Assembly (NCBI RefSeq): GCF_007655135.1
Contig: NC_045132.1
Coordinates: 7,874,001 to 7,938,000 of the forward strand
Direction: 5' to 3'
Source of the DNA: Punica granatum
Lineage: Eukaryota; Streptophyta; Magnoliopsida; Myrtales; Lythraceae
Length of the DNA: 64,000 nt
The notes beneath the pieces are model-generated. The model ran no database searches. It was not told where the DNA came from and saw only the letters and a list, made by a program, of their open reading frames with translations. The position numbers and the translations under genes were made by a program. Shown one piece after another: positions 45,782-58,125 of this stretch. Numbering within the stretch: position 1 is the stretch's first letter; every line of letters starts with the position of its first letter.

Positions 45782-46376
45782 TTTCCCGAGCAATAAGAGA
45801 GTGTTTGAAGAAGGAATAAAACTCTGGCCAGGAAAAAAGAAACATAATAATTAAAAAAAATAGAACTTGGGTAAATATTATTGGCAGTTCCCAAACTTCG
45901 GGTTCATGTAAAATTTTACTCCCCAGACTTTGTGAATTATTAATTGATCAAATCTGTATATATATATATATATATATATAGACTACAAGCTAACCAATGG
46001 GGATAGAATCGTAAAATAAGTAGCATGCTATGGTCAAATTATGAAATGTGTGAAATTAATGTAATGTAATTAATTATATAATTAATTCATATAAACATAA
46101 TTGCATCATTTTCAATAAGTGCACAATGAATTATAAATATGTTAATTATACACAATAAATGGAATTGTAAGGATCTATTCAATTAATTAATGTAAAAATA
46201 TTATTTTACATTGATAATTTCTAGTACGATAAATAAACGTAATAAAAATTATTCTTATAAAGATATGTATGTACATATATGAAGGAAGTAGTTCCTTACG
46301 TATATACTTATTTTTATAAGAATAAGTTGTGCTGCCTTTATTTATCATAATATGAAAATTAAACATTTCATACATG

Positions 46377-46411
<35 letters not shown>

Positions 46412-46689
46412 CATTCCTATTTCTTCCCCCTACTCTCTATACTAAGGTAGAATTGGTACATTAATTATACCCATCAAATGTATGAATAAAAATAATTAAT
46501 TTTGTTTTCTATAGGAAGCTAACCAATTTTTAATTTTACCAGTGAAAAATGGTAGTTCGAAAATGCCATATGAGAAAAATGAGACAGTATGAATGATATT
46601 GTAGCAAATACGGATTCCTAATTAACTGTCCAATTAGAGATGGTTGGAACAAACAGGCCCGTCCCGATCAGATTCAAGCCCGCAGCCAT
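45782..46689. other. AT-rich intergenic with two (TA)n microsatellites
   Basis: TA runs at about 45956-45980 and 46380-46408. No gene is supported. The first 300 bp may hold distal promoter sequence of the gene to the left. Confidence 0.55.
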
Positions 46690-47640
46690 GGCCCAATGGC
46701 CCAGACTTTCTCAACAATATTGGCTCCTGCGGTGATCAGCAGCTCTTCATATGATCTGGTTCTTATTCCAAATGGAGATTATTTCCAAGCCATAGGAATT
46801 GGCAGAGTTAATTTGGTGGTTAGTTTTATTCTTATAACGTGTCGATACCAGATTACCTTGCAACTTGCTCGCCATTGCAGAACTTTTCGATGTTCTGGAT
46901 TATTGCGTAACTTTTTTCTCAGACTTATATCTCATTTATGGCCACACCACGATGAGGACGATTGGAGAATGGAGCTCCACGGAAGGGGTTATTATCTGCG
47001 TCGGGTGGCACCATCAATCTTCGAGTATCAAGCAGAGAAGGCAGTGGACACAATCAAGTTTGGTGCCGGAGGACTTGAGCGGAAGGCTACCCCAATTATT
47101 ATATTTAGGAGGAAAGGCAACATACAAGGATTGTGATGTTTATTTTCGTACAAAGAGAAAAAAAAATCCCAATTAGTGCAGATAAAGTGAAAGATATATT
47201 TGGTTTGAATAACTGTGACTAATGGGGACCATTAAAAACGACGTCAATTTCAAGTGCGCATTATTTTCTCATCATCGTCGATGACTGTAGTAAGGGGAAT
47301 TCGGCTATACGGCCACATAAAAAGTCTCACGTACCTTATGAGTTTCTGAAATTTAATCAAAATTCAGTTTAATAGCTTTATTAAGATTGTGTGCAGCAAA
47401 AATGGGTTAGAATTCACGTCACAGGAGCTGCAGGAATTGTTTATGCTCCAAGGAATTGTTATCAGACGACATGCATCAACACACTCCAACAAAATGGCCA
47501 AGTAGATAGAGAAAGCATAGGCACATTCTAAATGTCACACGAGCCTTACTCTGACAAGCGTCAATATTGATTAAATATCGGAGTGGATATGTTACTGCTG
47601 CAGCTTATATATCTTATTAATCATTCACACCGTACATTGA
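46690..47640 (+). pseudogene. Decayed copia pol: post-protease segment and integrase
   Basis: Near 46765 the frame reads LIPNGDYFQAIGIGRVNL, the copia segment between protease and integrase. From 47217 another frame reads CD-stop-WGPLKT, then SSAHYFLIIVDDCSK: the first catalytic Asp region of integrase followed by the usual HYFL..VDD motif. Further on, GLEFTSQELQELFMLQGI matches the second catalytic region, but the Asp is replaced (CSKNG). Several stops and frame changes make it non-functional. The ATG frame 46696-47136 (146 residues) is only a part of this ruin. Confidence 0.75.
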
Positions 47641-47865
47641 GGGAGAAGGGAAACTGTGTTTGATGCTGAGGGCAGTTGAAAAGAAGACCATCGTGTTAAA
47701 GGCCTTCAAGGGGATTCAGCTGAAGCCCGAAGTTGTCGAATAAGGTTCTTTGAGAGGTGCAATCAAGATTTTCCCAGCATAGTATGGTAGAAACTCGAAC
47801 TGCTGTATATGAAAAAACCGTTGAAGAATACAACCCCGTTTTAGTTTCCAATGAGTTCTTGACAC

Positions 47866-48720
47866 CTCAATTGTCGACCGTGTGGATCTATTCAATCATA
47901 CCATCATAGACCTCCTTGACGTTGATGTCGAGATCCATAACGTGGATGTGGAGCTCTTACTACCGGACTCATATGAGAACTTTGTGAATAGAATGTTGCG
48001 CAATTGAACAAGTATCATTCTTAATGATTTGACGTCGTCATTTTTTTTTTTTTGGCTTTTAAAGTAATTAACTCATTTAGTGAAGAAACTAGATCGTACG
48101 GCCACCGGAGATTTTAGAACTCAACTTCCTTGACAAAGTTTGGTATCTTCAATTGTGAGTCAACATGACCTTTCGAAAGCCCAAATTTGAAAGTAGGGAT
48201 CAAAGAATTTCTATTTCTGTTATAATAGATCCATGAATCTCTCTTATAACCGAAGAAAGTAGGGATTAAAAAAAAAAGATAGGTAGAGAAAAATGATCGC
48301 TAATAGTCTTATATTCGCAAATGTTGTGGACCTATTCAATCATGTCACCGTAGACCTCCACCACGATGATGTGAAGGTCCATAACATTGATGGAACTCTT
48401 CTTTATTGTCTTCCCTACCAGAGTCGAATGAAAACATTGTGAATAGAATGTTGCATGATCGAACAAGTATCACTTAAAGATGTAAAGTAGTCATTTTTTA
48501 AAATTGATTTACTCATCTAGTAAAGAAATTAAGTTGTCCCTGAGCTTACCACACTTCATCTATATGGTAAGGCCGCCGGAGGTTTTAGACTTCAACTTCC
48601 TTGGCAGGGATGGAATTGTCAATTGTCAGACAATGTGACCCTTCGAAAGTCCAAATTTGAAATTAGGGGTCGGAAAAGGCAGATAGAGAAAAATGACCGC
48701 TAATAGTCTTATATGTTAGC
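47866..48720 (+). pseudogene. Two tandem copies of a copia gag fragment
   Basis: At about 47875-48005 a frame reads VDLFNHTIIDLLDVDVEIHN then LLLPDSYENFVNRML, the conserved UBN2 gag core. At about 48312-48440 the same segment recurs with frameshifts (VDLFNHVTVDLHHDDVKVHN). Each copy is followed by the same ~250 bp (GAACAAGTATCA, CCGGAGRTTTTAGA, CTTCGAAAGYCCAAATTTGAAA, GACCGCTAATAGTCTTATAT). Gag lies to the right of integrase, so the region is rearranged or holds more than one insertion. Confidence 0.72.
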
Positions 48721-49249
48721 AAAAGTTGACCGCAAGTAGTCTTATATTTGCCCCGGATTAGAAACTACGTCTTCTTGTACAACAATTCAAACGTTTGATT
48801 ACACGTAAAACTGATGGCAAAAGTTCTATTTTCTTACGCAATTATCCATTAAACAGACGGGTGGATGTCATTTAAATAAAGTTTATTTCTGAAAATGGCA
48901 AACATTTGCTTTCATAAACATGAAGGGATCAGTGCTGGATGCTTCAATGGGGACTGAGGATACGTGAGCCTTCGTGGAAAAGGACGAATGGGAACAAATT
49001 TTTTCCAAAGAAATGAAACAAATGATAAGATAAGATTGGAGGGTCCCCTTGGAATAAAAAAGAAGAGACAGAAGTTGAACCATTTTGTAAATTTTAGCAT
49101 CACACTTAAGACTCGATTTGACTGATTAGATTAATTAGTAATGTCAATAAATTAACCTTAAAAAAGGAAACCTATTTCACCCATCGATCCTTTATGACAT
49201 GAATTAAAGTTATACAAGGGGAAAAAAGAGGGATTAAAGTAAATCTTAT
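48721..49249. other. Intergenic, no gene recognised
   Basis: No supported feature. Confidence 0.5.
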
Positions 49250-49438
49250 CAAATCAATATAAGTTGATTCAAGTGATTCGATATTTATTTTCCTTAAGTA
49301 AAGTTTCGAGTTCGAATTTTGTGAACAGATAAAATATATGTTGGGAGAGCTTTACCTATGTAGTGGGCTGATCCAGCTCGAATATGATAGAGGTTCGTTG
49401 GGTTTTCCGATACCAGAGTAAAAAAAAAAAAAAAAAAA
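49250..49438 (+). mobile_element. SINE-like repeat, copy 4, with poly(A) tail
   Basis: Box B-like GAGTTCGAATTTT at 49308-49320, then GTTGGGAGAGCTTTACC, GTGGGCTGATCCAGCTCGAA, GTTGGGTTTTCCGATACCAG, and a run of about 19 A at 49420-49438. The tail marks this as retroposed. Confidence 0.75.
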
Positions 49439-51086
49439 GTAAATCCTGTCAAAGATAAAGTAATTTTTCTTTACTGTGTCCCTGCGCAAGCTTTATTGAT
49501 TGGTTAACTCTTGACCCTCACAATTGTTATTATCATAGGTTAATTCCGCATGCACCCTGGATTTAGTATAATAACGCGTACGTTTTCTACAATTATATGA
49601 TATACATCCTCTACTTTTACTGAAATGGCAGCTTATGTGGCACCATGTAAAAATGTTTGATGACGTGAAATTCAGCTAACTTTTTAATTCTGAAATACTT
49701 AAAAAATAATATTTAAAATTGAACAGAAAAACAAAAAAAAAATTTAAACACTGAAAGGGAGGGGCATCTAAGAGTGATTCTTATAGTTTCTGGAAAGTAA
49801 AATAATAAACCGTACATTATGTTTCGGTCTTTCTATGCGTTAATATAGGTTAAAAACATCAATTCAGTCTGAAGCTTATCGAGTTGGTGCAAATTTTACG
49901 TGGCAGATTTTCCTCAAACGAATAGAGGCCTTTTATTGCAAGAATCCACCAAAAAGTTATCTCACTGCAGGGGAGCTTGATTTTGCTCGAATTTTCAACG
50001 ACGCACTGGAGCACAATTCTGATAAAGTATGCTAACAAATTTCATATATTAATTAAGAAATATCGAAAAATTAGATTTTTCTGATAAATATTTTATAGAA
50101 ATTATTGTTAATATCCCAAAGATCTTAAACAACATAGAAAGGGGGAGAAATAATGTTTGATAGAATAGGGAAAGTAATTATTGTTCGAATTTTCAACAAC
50201 TGATTGGAACATAGTCATCTAAAAGCATGTTAATAGATTTCGTATTGTTTTATTTGAGAATAATCATAAAATTAGTTTTTTCTGATAAATATATATTGAA
50301 ATTATTGTCAATAACCCAAAGATCTTAAAAAAAATAGGATAGGTAAGAGAATCTATATATTATGTAATTCAAAATATTTTCACGGAAGCACCCGTTGGAT
50401 CGATAAGGACGAGTCACATCATCGTTTTAAAACACCCTCAGCTCCTCGTAACATTTCGAGAGACCCTCAGTTTTTAGTGAAAAGTCTCTTCACATTCTTT
50501 GCATTAAAATATATACATAAATGTATTTACTATTATAATTTTTACTCAAATCTCTTCCTTTCTCTAAAAACACTCTTTAGTAATATCGTCACTGAATTTT
50601 AAATTTTCCAAAAATTTTATCCAATAAATGTATAACTTGCTTAGGCGTCTCCCAAAAATGCAAGCACTTACACAAGGTGCGGATTGAAGGATTAGTTAGT
50701 GTTAAAAGAATAGGGAAAATTAATTATTGCTAATAGCCCAAAATCGTACTATTAGATTTTTCCGGTTTTTGAGTCTATTCATTAATTCATTTTCTCTCAT
50801 TAAAATTAGATGCATTGAAATTTGGAGAACTAAAAGTGTAGATGGATCTGGAGTTTTGGAGCATGTGATGACCTTCCACGGCGGGTTGTTTCTTTCCTTT
50901 CTTTGTTTTTTTTTTTTAAAGACCATCATGCTGGTTTGTATTTCAAAGAAGTTTATGCATGCATTAATCAGGAGCCGAATGGAGGTTCAATCATGAGCTA
51001 AAGAATTGGTTAGAAAGTTTATGTAGAAGGCTCGTTGAACAAATTGAGAGTTTTTGTTGTGTTGTGTGAATTCGAATTAGTATATA
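49439..51086. other. AT-rich intergenic
   Basis: Two similar stretches, near 50035-50110 and 50225-50300 (TTTTCTGATAAATAT, GAAATTATTGTYAATA, CCCAAAGATCTTAAA), suggest an old local duplication of about 190 bp. No gene is supported. Confidence 0.5.
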
Positions 51087-51116
51087 CTAGATAAAATCAC
51101 CCGCGCTATGCATGGG
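51087..51116 (-). mobile_element. 3' end of a minus-strand Helitron
   Basis: CTAG at 51087-51090 and a hairpin at 51100-51116 (CCCGCGCTATGCATGGG on the plus strand). The body would extend right; its 5' end was not found. Confidence 0.6.
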
Positions 51117-51277
51117 TAAAAAAAAACAGAGAGAGAAATTTCTAAAAAAAGGAAAATAAGACCAGTGACGGTTGAGAAAAATAGCAAGAGAGAGATAGAG
51201 AGGAAAGTAAGTGAGTGAATTTGAAAGTTACTTGATGAAATTACTCAATTGTCTAAAATATAATGATTGTAATTAAT

Positions 51278-51893
51278 TGAGAGAACTGTAACAGAAGTCT
51301 TATAAGTTCGAAATTTTTGGTACTTCAGTAATATAAGTTTTAATTTGAATTTTCCAATCTTATATGTTTGTTCCGTAGCATACTTTTGGTCATATCCGTT
51401 AACAAACATTAGGGATCTACGGACGTGATCTTCACAACATCAAATCTGTCATAAGTGGTCATTAATTGTCTACGTGGCAATTTTCTATTGGCTGACCAGA
51501 ATCGAGGCCCCCATCGCCGGCCTTTGTCCCCACTTTCGATTTTCTTTTTTTTAATTATTTTCTAAAATATTTTTATTATTAAAAAATAATAATTAATTAA
51601 ATTTTAATTTTTAAAATGTTTTTAACAAATAAAAATTACCACGTGGACTTCTTATGTTGATTACTAAAATTTCTTTTTTAAATTTTCATCCAATAGAAAA
51701 TTATCACATGAACAACCACCTTGGACAGATTTGATGATATCGTATCAGCAGATCCCTAATGGTTATTAACAGATATTATTAAAAGCACACTACTGAAAAA
51801 ACATATAGGACTAAAAAATTCAAATTGAAACTTATATAGGACTGAACTCTAAAAAAATCCAAATTTATAAGACTTTTGTTGCACTTCTCTCCA
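51278..51893. mobile_element. MITE/foldback element, 616 bp, 8 bp target duplication
   Basis: Left arm TGAGAGAACTGTAACAGAAG and reversed right arm TGGAGAGAAGTGCAACAAAA open arms of about 250 bp that share AGTCTTATAARTT, TATAAGTTTYAATTTGAATTTT, TTAGGGATCT and CAATTTTCTATTGG-like words. TAATTAAT is present at 51270-51277 and 51894-51901. The AT-rich target makes the exact 8 or 9 bp length uncertain. Confidence 0.82.
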
Positions 51894-51901
51894 TAATTAA
51901 T

Positions 51902-53660
51902 TAGAGAGAATGTATCATTAGTATTTTGGAACATACAAAGCCAGACCACATGAGAAGATTTTGGTTTTATCTCTTAGCTCAGATAATAAGCCTTTTAAAT
52001 TTAACTTTCATTAACTTTAATAATTAATCAAAATTTCTAAAACATATAAAATTTTACTAGCCTCTAAAATATTTATGCAAAGTAAATATTTGTTTCATAT
52101 TACAAGTATATCCTAGGGTCTAAGTGTGCAAGAAAAGGTTTGTGATTTTTGGATACGAATTAGCCTCCATTATTCTCCTTCAACTTTTAATATTTCTGAT
52201 GATGTTCATAAAAAGAAGAAAAAGGTCTACATGAGTTTTTTGAAATTTCTAAAAGCTACTTCATACAGTTTGTCGGTCGTGGTCGATATTTTTGCAGAAA
52301 AGACCGCATTGAGGTGTTAGACTTTAAATGTTGGCGCCAAACCATCTCGACCATTAGAGAAATAAATCAAATGTTGCGTTCGAGGATCGGAATGACTCGC
52401 CACCAGTGACCCTAACCCATGGCTAACTCACTAGAGGAGATAGACCTCAACATGCATTGGGGCGGTCTACTAGTTGTCAGTCGATCCCCCATCGAAAATA
52501 AACTTCTCTCAACATTTGAATTAAAAGGGCCAATTTTACAATTTTAAAGAGCCAAATGTCACTTGGCACATAGAGATAATAGTGGAATTTGACATAGAAA
52601 TTATGGAGTCCGAATTGGCAAGAGATTCAGAAACCACATACTTTTGTCTTGTAAACAGTTGTTAAATCATCAGATGCATTAATCTCATAGTTAAGATCAA
52701 ATTTCGATACTCAAATAAGAATTAATTTTAGCCAAATAGACTGATAATAATAAAGCCTTTCAAGTCATTAATCCTACGCATCTAAGTGTATGATCAGTTC
52801 AAATATTCTGCAGAGCATAAAATAATTCGTTTTGTAAATTAGATAAAAGTTGCTAAGACTTAATAAAATATTCATATCTTGTAACACTTTCCTTATAATA
52901 AACTAATTCTTTTGTAACTAGAAGATTGTTTGTCCGTCATAAATTAAAAAAAAAATCATGGACAAGTCTGAACTGATTACTTCAATCACGATCGTCATAG
53001 ATCATCATAATAAGACAATTAGGAGTACAGTTGACCAGAGGGTCAAAAGGTGGCTCAATTGCGGCCACTATTAGTCATGCCAACGTGTATGGTTGCTTTC
53101 CACACTAATGCCAATATCATATGTCAATCTCATCCTTATCATGACGAGGGGAGTTAATGGCAAATTATATTTTCAATGCATGGATTACGATACCCATATA
53201 TTCGAAATTCACTGTAAATAATTCATAATTACAACCGAGTCAATAGCTCTACTAAAGCGTCTCAATTAATAGGTGGCGAAGATCTCATTTATAAAAAAGT
53301 TTAAAAAGTGCCGATTTTTCTCCTTTCCCCACGTTAAAATATCCTGGACCGTTGCTTTTACTTTGTTTGGGCTATTGTCGCACTTTGGTTGGTCCACGTT
53401 TGCTCACACGTGGACCCCACACTTGCGTCTTGTGCTCCTTTCCTCGTTAGCCCCAGGCAAAGGGGGGACCTCTTGGGTGCCTACGACCGACCAAAAATAA
53501 AGACAGGACAATGGTTGGCTGTTCTAATTTCCCTGCCATCTCAAATACAATAGTTTAACGAGATTTAAGATTGCAAGTGGTGTAACACTACTATAATTAT
53601 GATCAATTAGAAATCCATATAGAATCATCACTTTAATGACTATATTTATATCTGTATATA
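51902..53660. other. Intergenic, no gene recognised
   Basis: Short frames at 52126-52320 and 53273-53500 show no motif. Nothing can be supported. Confidence 0.5.
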
Positions 53661-53690
53661 TCTATATATAATATTAAAAGTCAGATCCAA
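53661..53690 (+). mobile_element. 5' end of a possible plus-strand Helitron
   Basis: A|TCTATATATAATATTAAAAG closely resembles the 5' ends at 42848 and 62887. No hairpin plus CTAG partner was found to the right. Confidence 0.4.
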
Positions 53691-54964
53691 TATGTAAAAG
53701 GTTGCCACGTGGGATGAATCGAAGTTATGGTTGAGTGACTTTTTAAATTACTGTCAATGAAGACCCGACAGATATAAATAATATTGTACTGTCACCTCAG
53801 TCATGGTAATACAAAAATCCCTATTCGTTTGGTTTTTGAGTAATATATTTTATCAACTCAACTAAATTTTATTCTTCATAAATTTAGTCACAAATTTAAC
53901 AATACAATCGTTACTTTTTTACTTTTTTTTTTCTCTAATATAATAATAACTTTTCTTATATAATTTTTTAATCATTTTTATAATTAATGCTTAATGAGAA
54001 ATTATTCATATACTTTTACATTTAAATATACATAATAATTTTTTAATAATAAAATTTCAATTTACTTTCATATCTATATATATATATATATTCTTACACA
54101 TTAATATATTTGTTAACACTTGTAATCATTATACAAAATCAAGTTGAGTTTGATTATTATCTAACTCCAAACCAAATCGCCATCAACTTTCCTCCAGAAC
54201 GCGTGCTGCACCACCCACAACCGCTGCTCTGGCCACCCTTCCCTATTGTCGCCAACATTCAATATATTACTTGTTTGTTACATCTCTTCCTCATTCGCAT
54301 GACTGCCCTCGTACATGAAGTAAAAAAAGCAGCCCCTCTTCTCTACCACCATTTTTGTCTCCTTAATTTAAACTTTCCCCTCCTAAAGAGGGAGCTCCAT
54401 CGCACGCCTTTCTCCACCGGTTAGGCTTTGCTATTTGTTTTATATCTAACAGCAATCAATATTTCCTTCTTAGACATGGATTTTGCGGCCCGTCAATCAG
54501 TATGCAGTTAACAATTTTATCTCTTCAATTTTCTATTTGAATTGCAAATTAGTTGACTCTTTGGTCTCTCAAGAGATGGATATCATCGTATACAGAGAAT
54601 ATGAGCATAAAGTAAGAAAATCTGCCTATGAGGGGAAAATCAATCATAAATTTCAATAAACATAAAAGCATGGGTACCAATCTAATGATGAAAATTAGGT
54701 TAATAGCGTGAAGGGACCATGCGCCGTTTCTAAGGCCCGGGCTCACCGCGGGAATGTTCTATAAATTGATTTAACGGTCAATGGAGGGAATAGTGGGCCG
54801 CGGCAACAACAGACATTGGTTCCTTCGAGCAGGATGGGGAATGACTGAGCGGAGCAATCAGGCCCGTGACTGTGCCAAGTCTCAAGCATGCTTCCGCAAA
54901 CCAACCGGAGGAGCGAGCATATGGATTTGGTGGATTTGGTGGCTTTGGTGGGGGAGGTGAGGGG
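53691..54964. other. AT-rich intergenic
   Basis: A 104-residue frame at 54110-54424 has no recognisable motif. Not called. Confidence 0.5.
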
Positions 54965-55607
54965 TGACAATTTGTGTCGTGTCGTGTTTATATGTGTCGT
55001 GTCTAAACGGATTCGTGTCATTGAAGTCATAACCCGTACACGATACGATTATTAAACGGGTCAGGTTTTGGAAATCCATACACGACACATTTATATCTGT
55101 GTCAATCCGTTTAGACACGTTTAAATCCGTTTATCGAAACGTGTCATAATAGGTGCACGTATGCACGACACGATTATAAACGTTATCCGGACACAATAAC
55201 ACAACTTGTTTATCCGATCAACTCAGTTACCCGGACACATTAACACGACATGTTTATCCGATTAACTCGTTTACTCAAACACGTTAACACGACATGTGTT
55301 GGATTGGGTGAAAGAAAGGAAAGTAAATTAGGTTAGGTACTTAGGAAGTTAGAATTATATAAGGATATTTTTATAAATCCAAATACATAAACGAATTAAC
55401 GGGTTACATGATTATAGTAACACGATTAAACATGTCTAAATAAACAGGTTTAATTATGTATAATCGAGTTACACAGGTTCAACCCGATAAGACACGCTTA
55501 TTAACCGTGTTTAAACGGGTTGGATCCGTTTAGACAGATTATCAAAAATGTCCAACCCAAACCCGTTTAACTTCGTGTTGGATCCGTGTCGTGTGAAATA
55601 TTGTGAG
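54965..55607. repeat. GTGTCGTGT-rich dispersed repeat with inverted ends
   Basis: Words GTGTCGTGTCGTGT, CTAAACGG, AAACGGGT, ACACGACA and GGATCCGTGTCGTGT recur in both orientations, dense at both ends. Ends ACAATTTGTGTCGTG and (reversed) ACAATATTTCACACGAC are roughly inverted. It resembles non-autonomous DNA elements of plants; the superfamily is not clear. Confidence 0.5.
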
Positions 55608-56764
55608 CTCTAGGAGATGTGTCTATTCAATTGGTGGGAAAGGCGCCCATTGAGTGGAAGGTTTAGGCTCGTGAAACGGGAGGGGTGATGATCAACATTT
55701 CTTTGTTAGAAAGAATTTTCCGGCTCATAAATCTACACGCTATGATAAATACTCTTACTTGTTCATTTTCCTATTTGAATTTACCCATAAAAATGTGAAA
55801 TTGGTTAATTTATAGAATTGTTTGAATTTTTTTTTCCAGTGAAATCATGGATATTTTAATTTATTGGCTGAAATTAATCTCGTTCAGACGTGAGTGTAAT
55901 ATTTTGGTCAAGATGTGCTTTTAGTGAGTTTTAAACTCTTACGTTGGGAGTAAAATTCCCACTTTATTCCCATAGAAGGGGAGTGTCCTTGATAGTTAGA
56001 CCAAATCCAAAATAAAAAATAAGAGTTTCATGCTTTGTGGAGCCTGAAGCGAGAAGTCATTTTTGCAGGCCCTAAATGTTGACCATCAACATTTGTTGAT
56101 GATAGACTTCCTGGGAGCCTAATATAAAGGGTTATCTTTATTCCTATTATAAAAAATAAAAAATAAACTCCTTAATATTCTTAATTTTACAAATTTATCC
56201 CAACTATCTCCCTCTCTAGAACTTTTTTATTTTTTAAAGATAATATTACATGTGTCACTTTTCCGTTGGTCAACCGGGATCCAATTGACGGTGTTATCAC
56301 TTTTCAATTTTTGGGTTGCTCCCTCTGACTCCAGCCATCGCCTCATACCTGCAAGAAGGCCTTTAGGCCATCACCACGACCTAATCTTATTCCATACACG
56401 ATGCTTCATCTCTCCATTTTCTAGGGCATAAAATGCATTTCTAAGACAACTGTATACTTTTACACACCTTTCTACCACTCTTCTAAATTGAGCATTGGAG
56501 AGCTCTCGGGTATCAACCTGAGAGTCTTTCTTATGGGTATGGACGTTGGTCGGAGCCAAAGAGAGTAACCCGTTGATTTTTTTTTCCACATCAAATCCTA
56601 TTATTTAAGTTTCATTTATCTTATGCATTTCGTGATATTACTTTTTATAAATGAAGAATTAATTTCCTAAATTTGGGGTCAAAAGTCAAACTCAGAACCA
56701 TTTGTAGTTGCCACAAAGTAGGAACCTAAAACTTTTAAAATATGACCTATATGTCTGTTAATTA
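55608..56764. other. Intergenic, no gene recognised
   Basis: The 72-residue minus-strand frame at 56371-56589 has no known motif. Nothing supported. Confidence 0.5.
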
Positions 56765-56930
56765 GGGAAAGTCTTATATGTAATGAGTATATCACGTAAT
56801 AATGTCACAAGCCAATAGAATTTTCGAATTCCTATTGATTTTTAGTAATATCATGACAAAAATAGATTTATTTATGTGTTTAGTGACATAATATTAAGTG
56901 ATATACCCTGTTATACACAATACTTTCTTG
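56765..56930. mobile_element. Small MITE (copy 2 of the family at 16078)
   Basis: GTCTTATATGTAATGAGTAT, ATCACGTAATAATGTCAC and AATAGAATTTT.GAATTC align with the left half of 16078-16272. The right end (reversed) reads AGTATTGTGTATAACAGGGT, a decayed partner. Confidence 0.6.
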
Positions 56931-57088
56931 ATCAATTGAGCTTCTGTCCTATATAGATTTATTTTTGAAATTAATTTTCGCAAATTGGACTCCTCCATAA
57001 AATAATTTTCAATCCAAATTTTTGTGTAATTTTTTATTTCTTATTAGTTTGCAAGTTTAGCAACTTTTGGAGATTAGAAAGAAAAAAG

Positions 57089-57091
<3 letters not shown>

Positions 57092-57125
<34 letters not shown>
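57092..57125. repeat. (GA)n microsatellite
   Basis: Seventeen GA units just outside a hAT-like element. Confidence 0.95.
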
Positions 57126-57127
<2 letters not shown>

Positions 57128-57154
57128 AGAGCATGGAAAATGAAGGATAATAAG

Positions 57155-57839
57155 TAGGGATGCTCAGTTTAGGTTTGATGCAGTTTTTTATTTAAATCGT
57201 AACCAGATCATAATTTCAGTTTTTTTTAAATTCAAAACCGTATTCATATCCAAACCACAATTTTAAAATAAAATCAAATCATAAAATTCGATTTTTTCAG
57301 TTTGGCTAACCGATGAACTAATCACTCTTTTGGGTCGTACTAATCCTAATAAATCAGTAGCAATTTAATTCTCATATTGGGCCATATCTAGACTCACTTA
57401 TTTACCAAAAAAGTCAAAAAACAGCATACATGATGCATCCAAACAACAAAAAAGAAAACAAACGGCAATATGATGTCAAATTTAACCTTCATTTGCCTAG
57501 AAAGTTCATAATTAAGAAAAGTAGCAAAATAAATCAAGTTCATAATGCAGGATGTAGCAAAAATAAATCACCCCATAACTCAGTGCACAATAAAAAAGTT
57601 GTTTTAAGATAGAGGTTGTAAGGCCCATGGGAAGAAAAATATAATTTATACTCATATACAGTTGGGTTTGGTTTTTTTTCCTTCTGTTTATAATTTTAAA
57701 AAACAAAAACCAAACCGTATCCTCAAAACTTCAAGAAAAACTGCCCGTAACCAAACCATTGGCCTTTTCCGGATATTTGATTTTTAGGATTGGTTTCGGT
57801 TTGGTTTTTTGGTCTTCCGGATGTTTTTGAGCAGCCCTT
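57155..57839. mobile_element. hAT-like non-autonomous element, 685 bp
   Basis: Terminal repeats TAGGGATGCTCA and (reversed) AAGGGCTGCTCA agree at 10 of 12 positions and fit the hAT pattern. A perfect 8 bp duplication, ATAATAAG, flanks it (57147-57154 and 57840-57847). Subterminal words such as AACCAAACCG occur in both orientations. No transposase frame inside. Confidence 0.9.
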
Positions 57840-57885
57840 ATAATAAGGCCTAATATATAAGACCACCCTCGCTTCAATTGATATT

Positions 57886-58125
57886 ATGGCTAAGACACAT
57901 CTAAGAACTCAACTGGAGAGGTGGCGGTTGGCTTTCGACCTCCGAAACTTTGGGTCTTCCCTAACGTTAAGGAACTTTCAGAAGTACCTTTATAAAGAGG
58001 GATTGGAATACGTAGAGAAAAGTGTTGTGGGATCAATGCTGACCACCTATGCCTTGGTCGAGTTTGTTAGAACCATGTTTGAGGCCGCTGGCAACCTCGA
58101 CTATGGTGAAGGTGGCGGATCTTGA
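57886..58125 (+). CDS. Uncharacterised 79-residue frame
   Basis: The frame starts at ATG 57886 (MAKTHLRTQLERWR) and ends GEGGGS. It contains an alternation of charged and aromatic residues (FQKYLYKEGLEYVEK) that suggests two amphipathic helices, and it is less AT-rich than its surroundings. I recognise no family. It begins 39 bp after the hAT target duplication. It could be a small gene, a fragment of one cut by insertions, or chance. Confidence 0.3.
   Translation: MAKTHLRTQLERWRLAFDLRNFGSSLTLRNFQKYLYKEGLEYVEKSVVGSMLTTYALVEFVRTMFEAAGNLDYGEGGGS

Noticed and set aside
45434..45796. 120-residue plus-strand frame
   Set aside because: It is the reverse of the first exon and promoter of the minus-strand gene.
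54110..54424. 104-residue frame
   Set aside because: No motif; alternation of hydrophobic and polar stretches is what AT-rich chance frames give.
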